From the NCBI RefSeq assembly GCF_001577835.2, contig NC_029541.1, positions 2,599,141 to 2,663,140 on the forward strand: DNA of 64,000 nt. The letters are read 5' to 3'. Below the pieces are notes generated by a model that saw only the letters and a program-made list of their open reading frames with translations, searched no databases and was not told the DNA's origin. This DNA is from Coturnix japonica (Eukaryota; Chordata; Aves; Galliformes; Phasianidae). Positions 28,544 through 39,660 of the stretch are shown here, piece after piece. The position numbers and the translations under genes are program-made. Positions within the stretch are counted from its first letter, which is position 1. Every line of letters starts with the position of its first letter.

Positions 28544-30123
28544 ATGGACGTTGCTGGCACCGCTCTGACGGCGGAGATGGAGCACTGTGAGTGGTGAGTG
28601 CTGCACGACCCCATGGCTCTGCTGGGCTGAAGCTTAGTGGGGACCATCTGCATCACCATTGCTTGGGGTTTTGCAAATCCCTTTTTGGGTTGGGACCCCA
28701 GAATGAAGGGTGAGGAGCGTGGGGTGTTAAGAATGAAAAGCAAAAGCAAAACCTCTGCCGGCAGATCTTGGGTTGAACAGGCTTTGAGGCCATGTCAGTC
28801 CAAAGCGGTGCCAAAAGATGTAAAGTAATTCCAATATTTCTTTCTCCTTTTCTCCCATTCAGGTGGGTGCCCGTCGCCAGCTCAGCTGTGTCCCTGCTGC
28901 TCTGTGCTCTGCTCCTGCTGGTGCTTTACATCATGCTCAGCAGGAAAATAGGTAACGCACCACTCCTCCATCAGCCCTCATGGAGTCTGACATCACAGAC
29001 ACCAGGGAAAGCACTTCATCAGCTCCGCAATTGAACTGACAGATATTTGCTCACTCCAATACAAGATAATAATTGCTGCTGTGATATGGCCAGCACCGAG
29101 CTGGCTTTGGGGAGCAGAGGGGGGGATGAGATGTGCAGGAAGCTGCAGAACCAGGCAGAGCAAGCACCCAAATGGCACTGGGGGGATGCGGGGGGGGGGG
29201 GGGTTGCAGTGGGCATGGGGCTGCAGCAAAGGGCTGAGCCCATGTCCCCCTATTGCAGACAGGCACAGCTGCAGCGCTCAGGTGAGCAGCTGTCCTGCAG
29301 CAGCACAACCCCAGCAGATGCTCAGGTCTTCAGCTGGAGGAGAAGGGATGCAACAACCAGAATGTACGGGTAAGTGGGATCCTGCAGCATGGCCATGCAT
29401 TGCTTTGTGCTTTGTGTTTTGTGCTTTGTGCAGTGCTTACACAGCGCTGCCCTTTGCAGCTCCTCCAGGTGCCGATGCAGGAGGTTTGCAGCCATGTTAT
29501 GATGCCTGCAGCAGCATTCGGGGCTTCTCCTGCTCTCTGTGGGCAGGGGGATGGATGGGGTGGGATCACACTGTGCCTTCTGTATTTGCACTTTATATGA
29601 GCATTATGAGCTGAGAGCATTCCCACCTGTGTGCCATTGCTAACAATGGGGAGCATATAGGCGGCCCCTTCTGCTCTCCCTGTTCTCTAAGTGCTTTTTC
29701 TCCCCATTTCTGGGATACATGTCCTGTTTTGAAGGGAGCAGCGAGACGTCTTCAGAGACCTCAGAGGACTCGGACAGCAGCTCCCTGCACCCACAGGTAC
29801 AGAGCTGAGCTCCTACCAAAAGCAATCACAGCTGCTATAGCCATGGCAGCACCATGGTTGGGGGTACCATGGTACGGTGTGTCCAACCCAGTGCTGTGCC
29901 TGCTCCCCTCTAGGAAAGGAAAACCTCAAAGGATGATCTCAACTACACATCCGTGCTGTTCTCGGGGAAGGGCCACAGGTCTGGTTCATATAGGAACTAT
30001 GAGAACATGAAGGTCGGTGCTGATTATGTCAATGTGGACCCGAAAAAGAAGAAAGCAGATTTCTGGGCCTGCTCCAGCCCCGTGGCATCCAAACCCATCG
30101 AGTACACAGAGGTGAAGCTGTGA
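28544..30123 (+). CDS. RHEX: Regulator of hemoglobinization and erythroid cell expansion (RHEX)
   Basis: RHEX is a small plasma-membrane adaptor that in human cells is phosphorylated downstream of the erythropoietin receptor and binds GRB2. Five coding exons (28544-28593, 28863-28951, 29259-29369, 29735-29796, 29914-30123) have GT-AG borders and agreeing phases, giving 173 aa (human 172). After a short N-terminus there is one membrane segment (~21-41, VASSAVSLLLCALLLLVLY), then an acidic serine-rich stretch (SSETSSETSEDSDSSS, 85-100) and a C-terminal tyrosine cassette: YTSV (115), YENM (133), YVNV (142) and YTEV (168). These match YTQV, YENI, YVNV and YDQV of human RHEX in order and spacing; YENM and YVNV are YxN-type GRB2 SH2 sites. 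The middle (48-84) is poorly conserved, but exon 3 is the only choice I found that keeps the phase. Confidence 0.88.
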
Positions 30124-31053
30124 CACTCCCTGGGGTCCCACGGCAGCTGTGCCCAGGTCAGTGCTGGCACAGGGATGCTGCCATTCCCTGTGATGGTGCA
30201 GCTCCCCAAGGGATCTCTTGGGGTTGGAGGCTGTGGGTGTGGGGTGATGTGGGGCTGCCCCACACCTCCCTGTGGGGAAACGCTCCTTCTCAGACTGCCA
30301 TGAGCTCTGCATGTGTGTGTCTGAAAGCAAACGCTCCACAGTGGGATGTGGGTCAGAGACCAAAACACCCCTCCATTAAGCTGCCATCTCCTATGAATCG
30401 TGCTTCCTTTGCTGATTGTTGTCATAAAAACCTTTTAAATACACTCTATCCACCAGCTTCACCCTTCCTGCCCCCACACTGAGCCCTCCTCCCTGCACCC
30501 CATTATCCTTTGGTGCTAAACCCCATCATGGGGTGGGCACTGTGGGCATTGCCTCTCTCAGCTGCTGGAGAGTAATGCAACATAATGCAATGCTGCAGAG
30601 AGCAATGCAACGTAATGCAATGCAGTGCAGCAGTCGTGTGCCCTGCAGCCCTGGAACACATGCATAACCACAGGGCAAGGGGTTATTTGCAATGGCTGAT
30701 CCACCAGCAAAGCCATGAGGCTGGGAGAAGGGTAATGTGGCTGCAAGGAGCTCTCGAGCAGATGTGGCTGCAATGCCTCCTGCTGTGCTCACACTGCTTT
30801 GCTGGCAGCTGTTAAACACCCAGAGCTCTCATTAAAGGGTCTCTTGTAAAAGATGTGCTGATGCAGCATCCCCCAGCGGATGCCTGGGTAGCGCATGGAG
30901 GGGAGCAGAGCGGTGCTGGGATACACTAATACACACAGCAGGAACAAAACTCAAGAGGGATGGGGATACACGCTGGGTTAAGCACTCAGTGCTACCAGAA
31001 GGGGAGACAGTTCTTCATTGCTATTACCCACAATGTCACAGCAGCATCACAGC
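30124..31053. other. Convergent 3' flank, RHEX to AVPR1B
   Basis: The 3' ends of RHEX (plus) and AVPR1B (minus) face each other here. I found no canonical AATAAA soon after the RHEX stop; CATAAA at 30423-30428 and ATTAAA at 30832-30837 are weaker candidates. A duplicated ATGCAA-rich segment lies in the middle. No gene is supported. Confidence 0.4.
30569..30627. repeat. Duplicated ~30-bp unit rich in ATGCAA
   Basis: Two tandem copies are seen, each holding AATGCAAC followed by TAATGCAATGC, so four ATGCAA motifs fall in under 60 bp. A diverged GCAGTGCAGCAG tail follows. Confidence 0.7.
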
Positions 31054-32549
31054 CTACAGCGTGCCCGATTCTGTCACCACCTCCTCCTCCGGGGGGCTGA
31101 GGTCTGTGCCACTGCCCCTGTGCATTGGGATGGCAGCATTGAGGCTGTGGATGAGGATGGTGGTCCTCCTGCTGCACAGGCTGCCAGCTGAGCCCTGCCT
31201 GCGTGGGGCTGATGGGGGGCAGCCCCACAGGGCTAAGCAACGTGCCACGTCCTGCAGTGGGTGCCCGCTGAAGAACATGTAGATCCAGGGGTTGCAGCAG
31301 CTGTTGAGGCTGGCCAGCAGCATGGTGATGGTGAAGGCGGCATCGGCGGACTCTGGGGAAGCAAAAGGGGAAGGTATAAACCTCCAATGGAGTGGGGTCA
31401 GGGTGCGGCATGCAGGGATTTGGGGGCTCCCTACAGCTGCTGGCCAGAAGTGATTGGTTTTCAATGGGTTCGGTGGCTAAAAGCAAAAGGTTGGCTCTGC
31501 AGAGATGCCAAAAAGAAAACCCCAAACACCCAAGGAAATACACAAAGGGCTCATCCCCAGCACTACTCACCCTCATCAGGAGCATCCTCATCCCACACCG
31601 ACCACATCTGCATGCTGAAGAAGGGAGCCCAGCAGGCAACGTAGGCCACCACGATGACAAACGTCATCTTCACCGTGCGGATCTTAGCGCGGGAGATGGT
31701 GCGCACGCTGCTGACACGTGAGGGCTGCCCAGAGGGGCACTGTGAGCCCTTCTGACTGCAGCACGGGGCGCTGGGGGAGGCTGCAAGGAGCCCTCCTGAA
31801 GTGGGGATGCAGCTCTGAGTTTTGCCTTTGAGGTTCTTGCAGATCTCCCTGCAGATGAGGCTGTAGCAGGCGGTGAGGATGCCGACGGGCAACAAGAAGA
31901 TGCACAGCGTGGTCCAGGTGATGTAGGCACGGGCACCCCATGGGTAACCAAAGTCAGCCCAACAATCCAGCACCCCTGAGCCCGGCTTCACCTCCCTCAA
32001 AGAGAATATGAAGAGCTGGGGTGTGCTGAGCAGGCAGCTGAGCAGCCACGCAGCCCCAACCATGGCACAGGGCTGGCGGCCGGGCTGGCGCAGGGCACGG
32101 AGAGGGTGGCACACGGCTACATAGCGATCCAGAGTCATGGCCATCAGCATGTAGGTGGAGGCGAACATGCTGAGCACCTGCAGGTACTTCACAGCCCTGC
32201 AAAGCAAGTCCGGCCCTACAAAACGATACGTCACCTCCCAGAGCATCTGAGGCAGCACCTGGAAGAGCGCAACACCCAGATCGCTGAGCGCCAGGTGCAG
32301 CACAAAGAGATGCATGCGGCTCAGCTTCCTCGCGGGGCGGCACACGACCAGCAGCACGGCCAGGTTGCCCGTGGTGGCCACCAACAGGATGGCTGCCAGC
32401 ACCCCAACCTCTGCCTTGGCCAGCTGCTCGTCCCGGCCCTGCAGCAGGGTCTGGTTGGGGGTCCCTGCTGGGGGCTGGGAGCTCTGCAGCTCTGTGCTGT
32501 GCGTGGTCTGGGTGCTGTGAGAGCTGTTCCAGCCCCATTCTGGCTCCAT
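31054..32549 (-). CDS. AVPR1B: Vasotocin/vasopressin receptor V1b type
   Basis: This is a class A GPCR of the vasopressin/oxytocin family; the V1b type is Gq-coupled and acts on pituitary corticotrophs (called VT2 in birds, ligand vasotocin). Two coding exons, 31571-32549 and 31054-31352, join at the conserved intron between TM6 and TM7 and give 425 aa (human 424). I start at the ATG at 32549-32547 (MEPEWGW), which has G at -3 and +4; the in-frame triplet nine codons upstream is GTG. Sequons are NSS (8) and NQT (32). TM1 has GNLAVLL, TM2 HLALSD, TM3 ends in DRYVAVCHP (141-149), the second extracellular loop has [12 protein letters not shown]6 has [15 protein letters not shown] and TM7 [23 protein letters not shown] matches V1b closely. 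The C-tail is short of cysteines after TM7 but otherwise ordinary. Confidence 0.93.
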
Positions 32550-32648
32550 CCCACTCCTCTGTCCCTGTGCACCCACTTGGGTTTCCTTTAGTGGTGCAGC
32601 AGTCCCGGCTCAGCCTTTGATCTTAGCAGCACTGAGCACTCCTAAATC

Positions 32649-32660
32649 CTTATATCTCCC
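32649..32660 (-). promoter_or_regulatory. AVPR1B: TATA-like element, candidate AVPR1B promoter
   Basis: The minus strand reads GAGATATAAGG here, about 100 bp upstream of the start codon. This would put transcription start near 32625 and give a 5' UTR of about 75 nt. A second TTTATAC (GTATAAA on minus) at 32847-32853 is an alternative. No splice acceptor is needed before the ATG. Confidence 0.3.
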
Positions 32661-33830
32661 TGCACGGCTCATCTTGCAATCCACCTCTATCTCTCAATTG
32701 AAAGAGAGCTCTTCTTTGTCGCTTCCTTTTAGTGCGGTGACAGCAACAGAGCCTGCATCCCTTTGGCCTTTTCCCTCCAGGAGCAGACAGGACACCAAAG
32801 AACCCAGCACACAAAGTCCCTACAGTGAGCACTGTGGGCAGGGATTTATACTATGATCCCCCCCCCCTCGCTGCCTCCAGCTGCTGCGTTGCTGCAATCA
32901 GGGCTGTGATCCCAGGCTCTATGGGGAGCTGTGCTGTCCCCCCCCTGCAGCCCCTCTTCATTGAACTCCACCAATATATATTCTATATACTCGTGCCGTC
33001 GTTCCCGCACTTGTTTTGCAACCCTGAAGCTTTGGTTTTCCCCCTCCCAGCTGTTGATTTACGCCAAGAAGAAACAGAGATATGCATCTGTTTGTGGAGC
33101 TATTGCTTTTCAGGGGGGAAATAGAGCAGCAAACAAAAGGAGTGCACTGGGAGAGGCTTCTTCCCAGCAGCTCCCTGCCCCACATTGATCGGGGTGCGCA
33201 CGGCTCTGCCCCACTGGGTGTGATATCACCATTCAGGTGCCCGTAAGAGGCGATTATTTGCTGAGTAAAGATTTGCAGATCGCCTCCAATAACCATAAAT
33301 GAGCACAGTTTGAGTCTAATTAAAAGACATTCATCCTTAGAAGAGACCCTACGGGGTAGAAGCTACCTATCATAAGAAAGAGCCTCTGTGTGTTGGTGAC
33401 AGGAGGTATTTCGGGGTGGAAAGCAATTTGCTGCGGTGGTGATCAGGCAGCTGCTTTGCTGGGAGATTAATGGAGGTCAATGCAAAAAGAAACCCAACAA
33501 GAAAACAGCCCGTGAGTCAATAAAAAGCAAAGCTGAAGGCAGAGCTGGAAGGGCTGATCCTGCACAAAGCAGAACTTTTTAAGGCCACACTCAGCTCTTG
33601 CTGCCACCAGTTGGATTTGGAGCAGCTCCTTCCGTGCTGGGGCTGCTGCTTTGGATCTGTGTGTTCAGCAGCAGCGAGAATCCTCCTGCAAAGGCACTTA
33701 GGGGAAAGTGGAGCTCATCCACAGAAGATAGATGTGTATTTTCTATAGGGAAAGATGGTCATGGAAAGGAAACTTCTCGAGCAAAAGGATTGGAAAATAA
33801 ACTGGAAGCACAGGCTGAGCAGGGATGCAC

Positions 33831-33900
33831 AGTGCATGGCAGCAACCTGCAGTGCATGGCATCAACCTGCAGTGCATGGCATCAATCTGCAATGCATGAC
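33831..33900. repeat. 20-bp tandem repeat (AGTGCATGGCATCAACCTGC)
   Basis: Three full copies and one half copy are visible in register, with single-base differences between copies. Confidence 0.9.
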
Positions 33901-35667
33901 CTCCTGGTTGACCTGAGGTCCTGTTCATGCTCCTGTTGCCACTCACTATCATCAGCTGTGAGCTCAGAATTGAGCAGCTCAGGACTTACCCCCACAGAGC
34001 TGTGCAGGAGCCTTGGGGCTGAGGGCTGAGCAATACACAGCTGTGCCCCCCACTGACCACCCCCAGCTGCAGCCACTTGTGGCCATTCCCCAACCATCAG
34101 CCTTTAGGAGCAGAGCTTAAAGCAGGGTGGGCTGATGCTGTTCTTTTGAGGGTGGTTTGCTTCTAAGCAAAGGAAGGAAGCACAGGGGGTCATGGGGAGC
34201 TCCATTGCTCTGCTGGGTGCTGCTGCACCACTCTGCATTTCCTCATTCCTCCTGGGTGTGACACTGAGATACCGGACCGTGAAACTCAATTTGTAAGTCC
34301 TTAATGTTGCATTTGTCAAGGTAGAACCGTGTCACAGAGTCAATTTTTGGCAGCTGGTAGCATCAATATGACGTGAAACGGAGCATGCAAAAAATACCCT
34401 GTGTTTCTGCACCCTATGGCACAGAGGGGGGTGTTTAACAGTGATTCAAGCTCTTGGCTCCGTACCTGGTTCCTTTGTTTTGTGGGCAGTTAATTAATAG
34501 GAGGGAAAATAACGAACGAATGGAGGTTGTTGGCTCGGGTTGAAGCGCTGCCTTGGCTCAATTCTCAAAACAAATATTTTCCTTGTGGTATGTGATGGAG
34601 TTAATCTCATGTTGCTGACAGCACAAAGCACGCTTGGGCTGTCTTTTGTCTTTAGTATTTAAAGGCTAAAATGCCTTTTATAGTTCAGGTCAGGAGGGGT
34701 GGATCTGCTCATGTCAATGCTCTAAGGTTGGGTGTTGCAGTGGGTTGGGGTGGCTGCCTGGGGTAGGAAGGAGAGCAGCTCCTCTAAAGCCATCTGGCCT
34801 CTAAGATTAGACCCCATGTTTTCCTTCCACCCCTGAAGATTCCCCTGCTGAGGGTTCCCACCCCTACGTGTTTACAACCCCAGCTTGGCTGTGCCATTGA
34901 CTGCAGCCTGGGCTGCAAACTGAAAACGTGACATCATTGCTTCTAGTTCCTCATGATGTTTGTGAAGAGCTTGCAGAGAAGTGCCCACGTGGTTCTCCCC
35001 TTATCGAGGCACCGAATGTCTCCGTGCTGTAGTCATCGAGGAGATGTGATTGCACCCATTGAGGGCAGGGCTGGGATCGGGCACAGCCCAGCTCTGTGGG
35101 CACACAGTGACAGCCCTGTGCTCCCCTGACCCTGAGCAGACCCAGCTCAACACCTTCCTGCCATCACCCTGCGGACCAGACCAGCATCAGCTGTGACCCC
35201 AGGGAGCTGCTGTGATTTGAAAGCGATTACAAGCCAGATGTGCCCATCAGCTTCTCCTCCTCCCCCTATTCCCTCTTTCAGAGCTGTTTTGCCCTTTAAT
35301 TAAAACCCGTGGTGTTGCTTCGTATTGGAGAGCATCAATAAATATGCTGAACAGGTCGCAATGGAAAGCTGTGCTCTGGGGTCAGGGCTGGGTTTGGTGC
35401 CCGTCTGCAGAGCAGCAATGGGGAAGCACAGAAGGATGGGAGGGATAAAGTGCATCACATTGGAATCCTTCCCTTGAATATATTTGAGTTTTTACTTAAC
35501 TTATAAAGCAAAAATTGAGGGGTGACCCTGCAGTGGTGGATTGCGTGGAGAGGGGGTAGGAAAGGTTTCCATTGTATGAGATGAATGTAGCCCTGGGGCT
35601 ATGGCAGCTGATAACTCCATTATTATTTGTTCTTTCTGCTTGTTCTGATGTACTTTCTAATTGGACA

Positions 35668-35685
35668 CACACACACGTGTGTGTG
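35668..35685. repeat. 18-bp CA/TG palindrome
   Basis: A (CA)n tract turns into (TG)n at a central CG, making a perfect 18-bp inverted repeat of alternating purine and pyrimidine, a Z-DNA type sequence. Confidence 0.85.
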
Positions 35686-38600
35686 GAAGCAGTTAAGTAC
35701 AGACAAGTGCCAGAGGGCAAACTGAAGCCATGCACCTTCAATCTGATCTGTGCATGTGATTTGCAAGCCCTGCAGCCTGTAGGGTTGGGAGGTATTTCTT
35801 TCCATGAGAAACCCTGCTACCAAACCTGCATCCATGGGATGAACAACCCCAGCACCTGCAGTGGGTGATGGGATGGAGCTCTGATGCAGATAAAGGAGAG
35901 TGGAGGCTTTAGGATGTTTAATTCAGTGTAAGAAGCTGACTGAGCCTCTGCTGTTTTCCCTTCCCTCCCAGTGTCAGCACTGCTGTCATTGGGAGCCCAT
36001 TGCCTCCCAGGTGAGAAGCATCAATCAGGATGATGAAAGCAGAGGAGCAGCTGCTTTGGGACGTGTATTAGGAGATGATGAATGACAGGAAGGATGTCTG
36101 CAGTGATCCGTGCTCTCCCCACTAAAGCAAAGTTCAAGGCTTTATGATTAAAGGCTGCTCTTGCCTGCTTGATAATCAGGCCCAGGTTATACCCAGATAC
36201 AGGGGAAATTGGTTTGGGGGTTATGTATTGCTTCCATGAGACAATGTCTTATTAAAGTGACTGCTATTGAAGACAACACGTTTCCTTCAGTTAAAATAGG
36301 TGATGCTGGGTATTTCTCACCTGCCTCGCTATCATTGCTTTTGCTATTATTACTGTTAGGTGGCCAACTATGGGCCTCAAAGAGGTTGCAAGCAAGGACT
36401 TGGCTGCTAGAAGCCCTATGGGATGTGCTGCTCAGCACCTGAGCAACGTGCTTTCCTCTCCTGCTGTCATTTTGTGCTTGTAAGATGGAGAAGAGGACTA
36501 AAATAAGCCCAATTACGGCTCACTCTGGTGGTTTCACCAGTAGTTTAGCTCAGCAGATCTGAAGTGCCAGTGGCATTTCTACTTTCTGCCTGCACAATAT
36601 GTGCATGTCTTATGTCCCCCCTCCCCATTTAAGTGTGTGAAAATCTCCTAGGAAACACAGCCCTAATGATCTGCCTCCTCCCCGTGCTGTGCTTCCTGCA
36701 CATGAAGCAGAAAGCTGCTCTCTAAATAGACTGCCTGCTTCTCCCAATGGAACGGCAGTGGGCAGAGGGTGGGGTGGTGCTGATGGAGTTGTGGCATTGG
36801 GTTGATGGCTTTGTTTGCTGGCTTCCTGCTGGAGGTCTCAGTTCTTGGGGTGCAGTGCTCTGATCATTCCCATTGCTGCAGGATCTGGAAGGAGGCATGA
36901 AGGCAAAACGCAGCACAGAAGATGCTGAGAGATTATTGCCTTCCTGGATGTGAATAGGGAGAATCAGCTTCACCCTTTGGCAATGGGTGGGATTGGGGTT
37001 ACCACCCCATGCTGAGGGCTCACCCCTGTCTTCTCAAGGCTGTGGTGCTGCTGTCCCCAAACCACAACTTGTTCAGGAGCAAACAGCAGCTGGTGAGAGC
37101 TGGCACAACACAAACCAGCCCTTCCCTTTGTCCTTTGCTTGGGATAAAGCCAAGCCAACCTGCTCCCTTTCTCTGGGTCCTCCAGCAGATTGGAGCCCTG
37201 GGCAGGTACTTAATGCTGCTTAATCCCCTCCCGACGTGGGATGTGTACAAGGGGAAGGTGATAAAGCACACAAAGCACGCAGTGTTATGCCTGATGGTCA
37301 GGTCATTGCAGGTTGCTGCCCAGAGCTCAACCTGTGATTCCTTTTGGGATCTTATGAAGAACAGAAAGAAACTGGTATTTTCAGCCTGTGAGGTTGGAAA
37401 GTTGTCCATCTATTCTTGAAGGGCTTCTTGCTTCCTAGGGGAAACAGCATTTGTAGGCTGCTGGTGGGGAAACCACAGGCTGAAATCAATGCATGTTCTT
37501 TTCAGGGGCCTCTATGTTATCTTGCTGTCTCACTGAGCTGCTGTCGTCTGGAAAATGAACCACATTAAGATGCAGGTCAGGCTGCAAGGGGTGATTTCTT
37601 TCTCCTTAAGGCTTCTGTATGGGTATGGCAACGTGGTGTGTATTGTAACAGAGGCAGATTTCCATCTGTTCTGCCCCATCTTCAGAGGAGCTCACACAGC
37701 AGAGCTCTGCCCATCGCCTGCAATAGGGCTGAGTGTGAGTGATGTGCTCCACGCCTATAAGAGAAGAGCAAGGAATAAATCCAAGCATCCATAGCCTTGC
37801 CAAGGAACACCAGAGATGGCTTTCCATGCAGTGCTGTGGGACTTTGAGGCTGAACCATGCAGACCTGGTTCATTCATAACCATTGGGTGCATTGGGTTCC
37901 ATCCTGAGGCTTAGCAATGTTTCACCTGTCGCATGGAGGTGACAGCAAGTACAGCCTTGGTGAGGGGATGGATTTACAGCTAAGTGTTGGATGCAGGTGA
38001 AACATGGCAATCACTGCTCACCTCTTGGTAATGAGCTGAGGTTGGAACCCTCACAGTCCGAGGTCTCCTGGGTAGGTTAATTTAATGGTGAGATTTAAAG
38101 AATAATTAAATGAATTTCTCCCTCCCCGAAAGCTAATTGGGAAAGGATTACTGGGAGGAAATTGGAGATGCAATGGAAAGGTTCCCCTTATGTGACCCAT
38201 TCCTGCTGCCTGGGCAGGTGCTCAGCCAGGTGCTGCTTTCTCTCTTAGGTGATTTGAGCATAACAGAATCCACTCTGCTGCACTCAGGATGGATGCTGTG
38301 CTGCCATCAGCACCACTCACATCTACCCCGCTCTAAAGACCCCATTTGGGATGCAAGGGAATGAAGCATTGCTTGGGAACTTGCAGAGGTCCCCAGAGCC
38401 CTGGGCAGCCCCATTCAGTTAATATCCCAACTTCTGACAGCCAATATCCACTGTCCTGCCCCACGACTAATTAATTTTATACATGAGTGGATTTAACACC
38501 ATCATTTAGCTCCGTCTGCTAGAAGAGGCTTTGAAGTACAAACTGATTATGCAGGGAGCAAGCTGGGAGCTGGTTAATCAGCTCCACCAAAGTGTGTGTG

Positions 38601-39059
38601 CTGCTGGGAGGCCACGTTAGATGAAACATAAAGGTTTTTATTGTTGTTTAGCCTCAGATTTCAGCTTGAAGATGAGGAGGGTTTGTCACCAGAGGGAGGA
38701 ACACGGTGACAGCACCGGGAAGCATTTAAAGGTGTTCATGTGCAGGGTCTGGCTCTGCTGCTCTGAGAGCTCTGTTCATTCATCACCTCGTTTGTTGGGC
38801 TTTGCTTTGCTGCAGGCAGGCTGTGTGTTGATGGAGGAGATCAAATGGAAGCAGATGAACCAGCCTGCCTGTGTGGGTATCACTGCTTGGTTGTTCCTAA
38901 ATCCTGCTGCTCACATCTCCCTCTAAAGGCATCCTCTCTGGGTGGGCCCTGAGTAGCCACGTTCTTTTGTCTTGATCACCTTGAACAATAGGTGAGGAGG
39001 TTATTTAATCGATCGCCTTTTTGTTTCTTGCTTTTGTTGCTTATCAGATCCGGCTCAGA

Positions 39060-39660
39060 GAGAGCACTTTAAATAGCGGATTGAGAGGCTGGGGCATCAC
39101 CAAGGGGCGCAGCCGTCCTTCCCGATGTGGCACTGTCCTCTAGTGGAAAAGGGGCTGCGCCTGGAGGTCTATGGGCACGTTTAAGAAGAGGCGCATCGCT
39201 GAGAGCGCACACAGCTCCGTGCGTTCTGCATTGCAGCCACCCGGCCGTGCTTGGGATCTGCTGTGTTCTCCAGGAAGGTGAGAGAGAAGCTCTCCATCCC
39301 TCCTAACTCAGATCCGCAGGGCAGCTTTCAGCATCCCGTACCGCAGCCCCGGGGCGGATCCCAACAGCGCTGCTCTTCCACGCTCCGCAAGGTGGTGCTA
39401 TGGTGCCGGCTCCGCTGCGCTCTGCGTCCGGGCGGTGCCGGGCGGAGTTCCCTATGGGGGGTGTTGAATTGGGGGGCTGGAGAGGGGGGAAGGCGTTTAA
39501 GGGGTGCTGTGAGCTTCAGCGAGCGGTGCTGGAGGTCGGGGGTTCGGCAGCAATGAGATGCTGGGGGAGGCTTTGTGCATCTGCTGGGAAGGCTGCAGTG
39601 CGATGGAGCCACGCGAGTGACAGAGCGCTGAGAGTGGAAGGGATGTGAAATGAGGCTGAA
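39060..39660 (+). promoter_or_regulatory. Orphan CpG-rich promoter-like segment
   Basis: CpG density rises sharply against the AT-richer flanks. On the plus strand a TTTAAATAG element at 39069-39077 is followed about 200 bp later by a good donor, AAG|GTGAGA (exon end at 39277). That arrangement would suit a first exon of about 180 nt. No coding sequence is recognised in it. It could be a lncRNA promoter, a distant alternative first exon of SRGAP2, or a bare CpG island. Confidence 0.35.
39131..39146 (-). promoter_or_regulatory. CTCF-like motif in the orphan CpG segment
   Basis: Read on the minus strand the site is CCACTAGAGGACAGTG, one base away from the CTCF core CCASYAGRKGGC. It faces the similar site in RAB7B intron 4 (plus strand, 17411-17426). 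Confidence 0.4.

Noticed and set aside
29259-29281. A 23-nt microexon version of RHEX exon 3 ending at CAG|GTGAGC
   Set aside because: It would leave phase 0, which does not join the next exon in the correct frame; the 111-nt exon ending at 29369 does.
30992-31660. 222-codon minus-strand frame over AVPR1B exon 2
   Set aside because: It is the wrong frame across the exon 1-2 junction and intron; the true exon 2 frame gives the conserved [10 protein letters not shown] segment.
32550-32576. Nine-codon N-terminal extension of AVPR1B
   Set aside because: The first triplet is GTG on the minus strand; the ATG at 32549 has a strong context and fits the family length.
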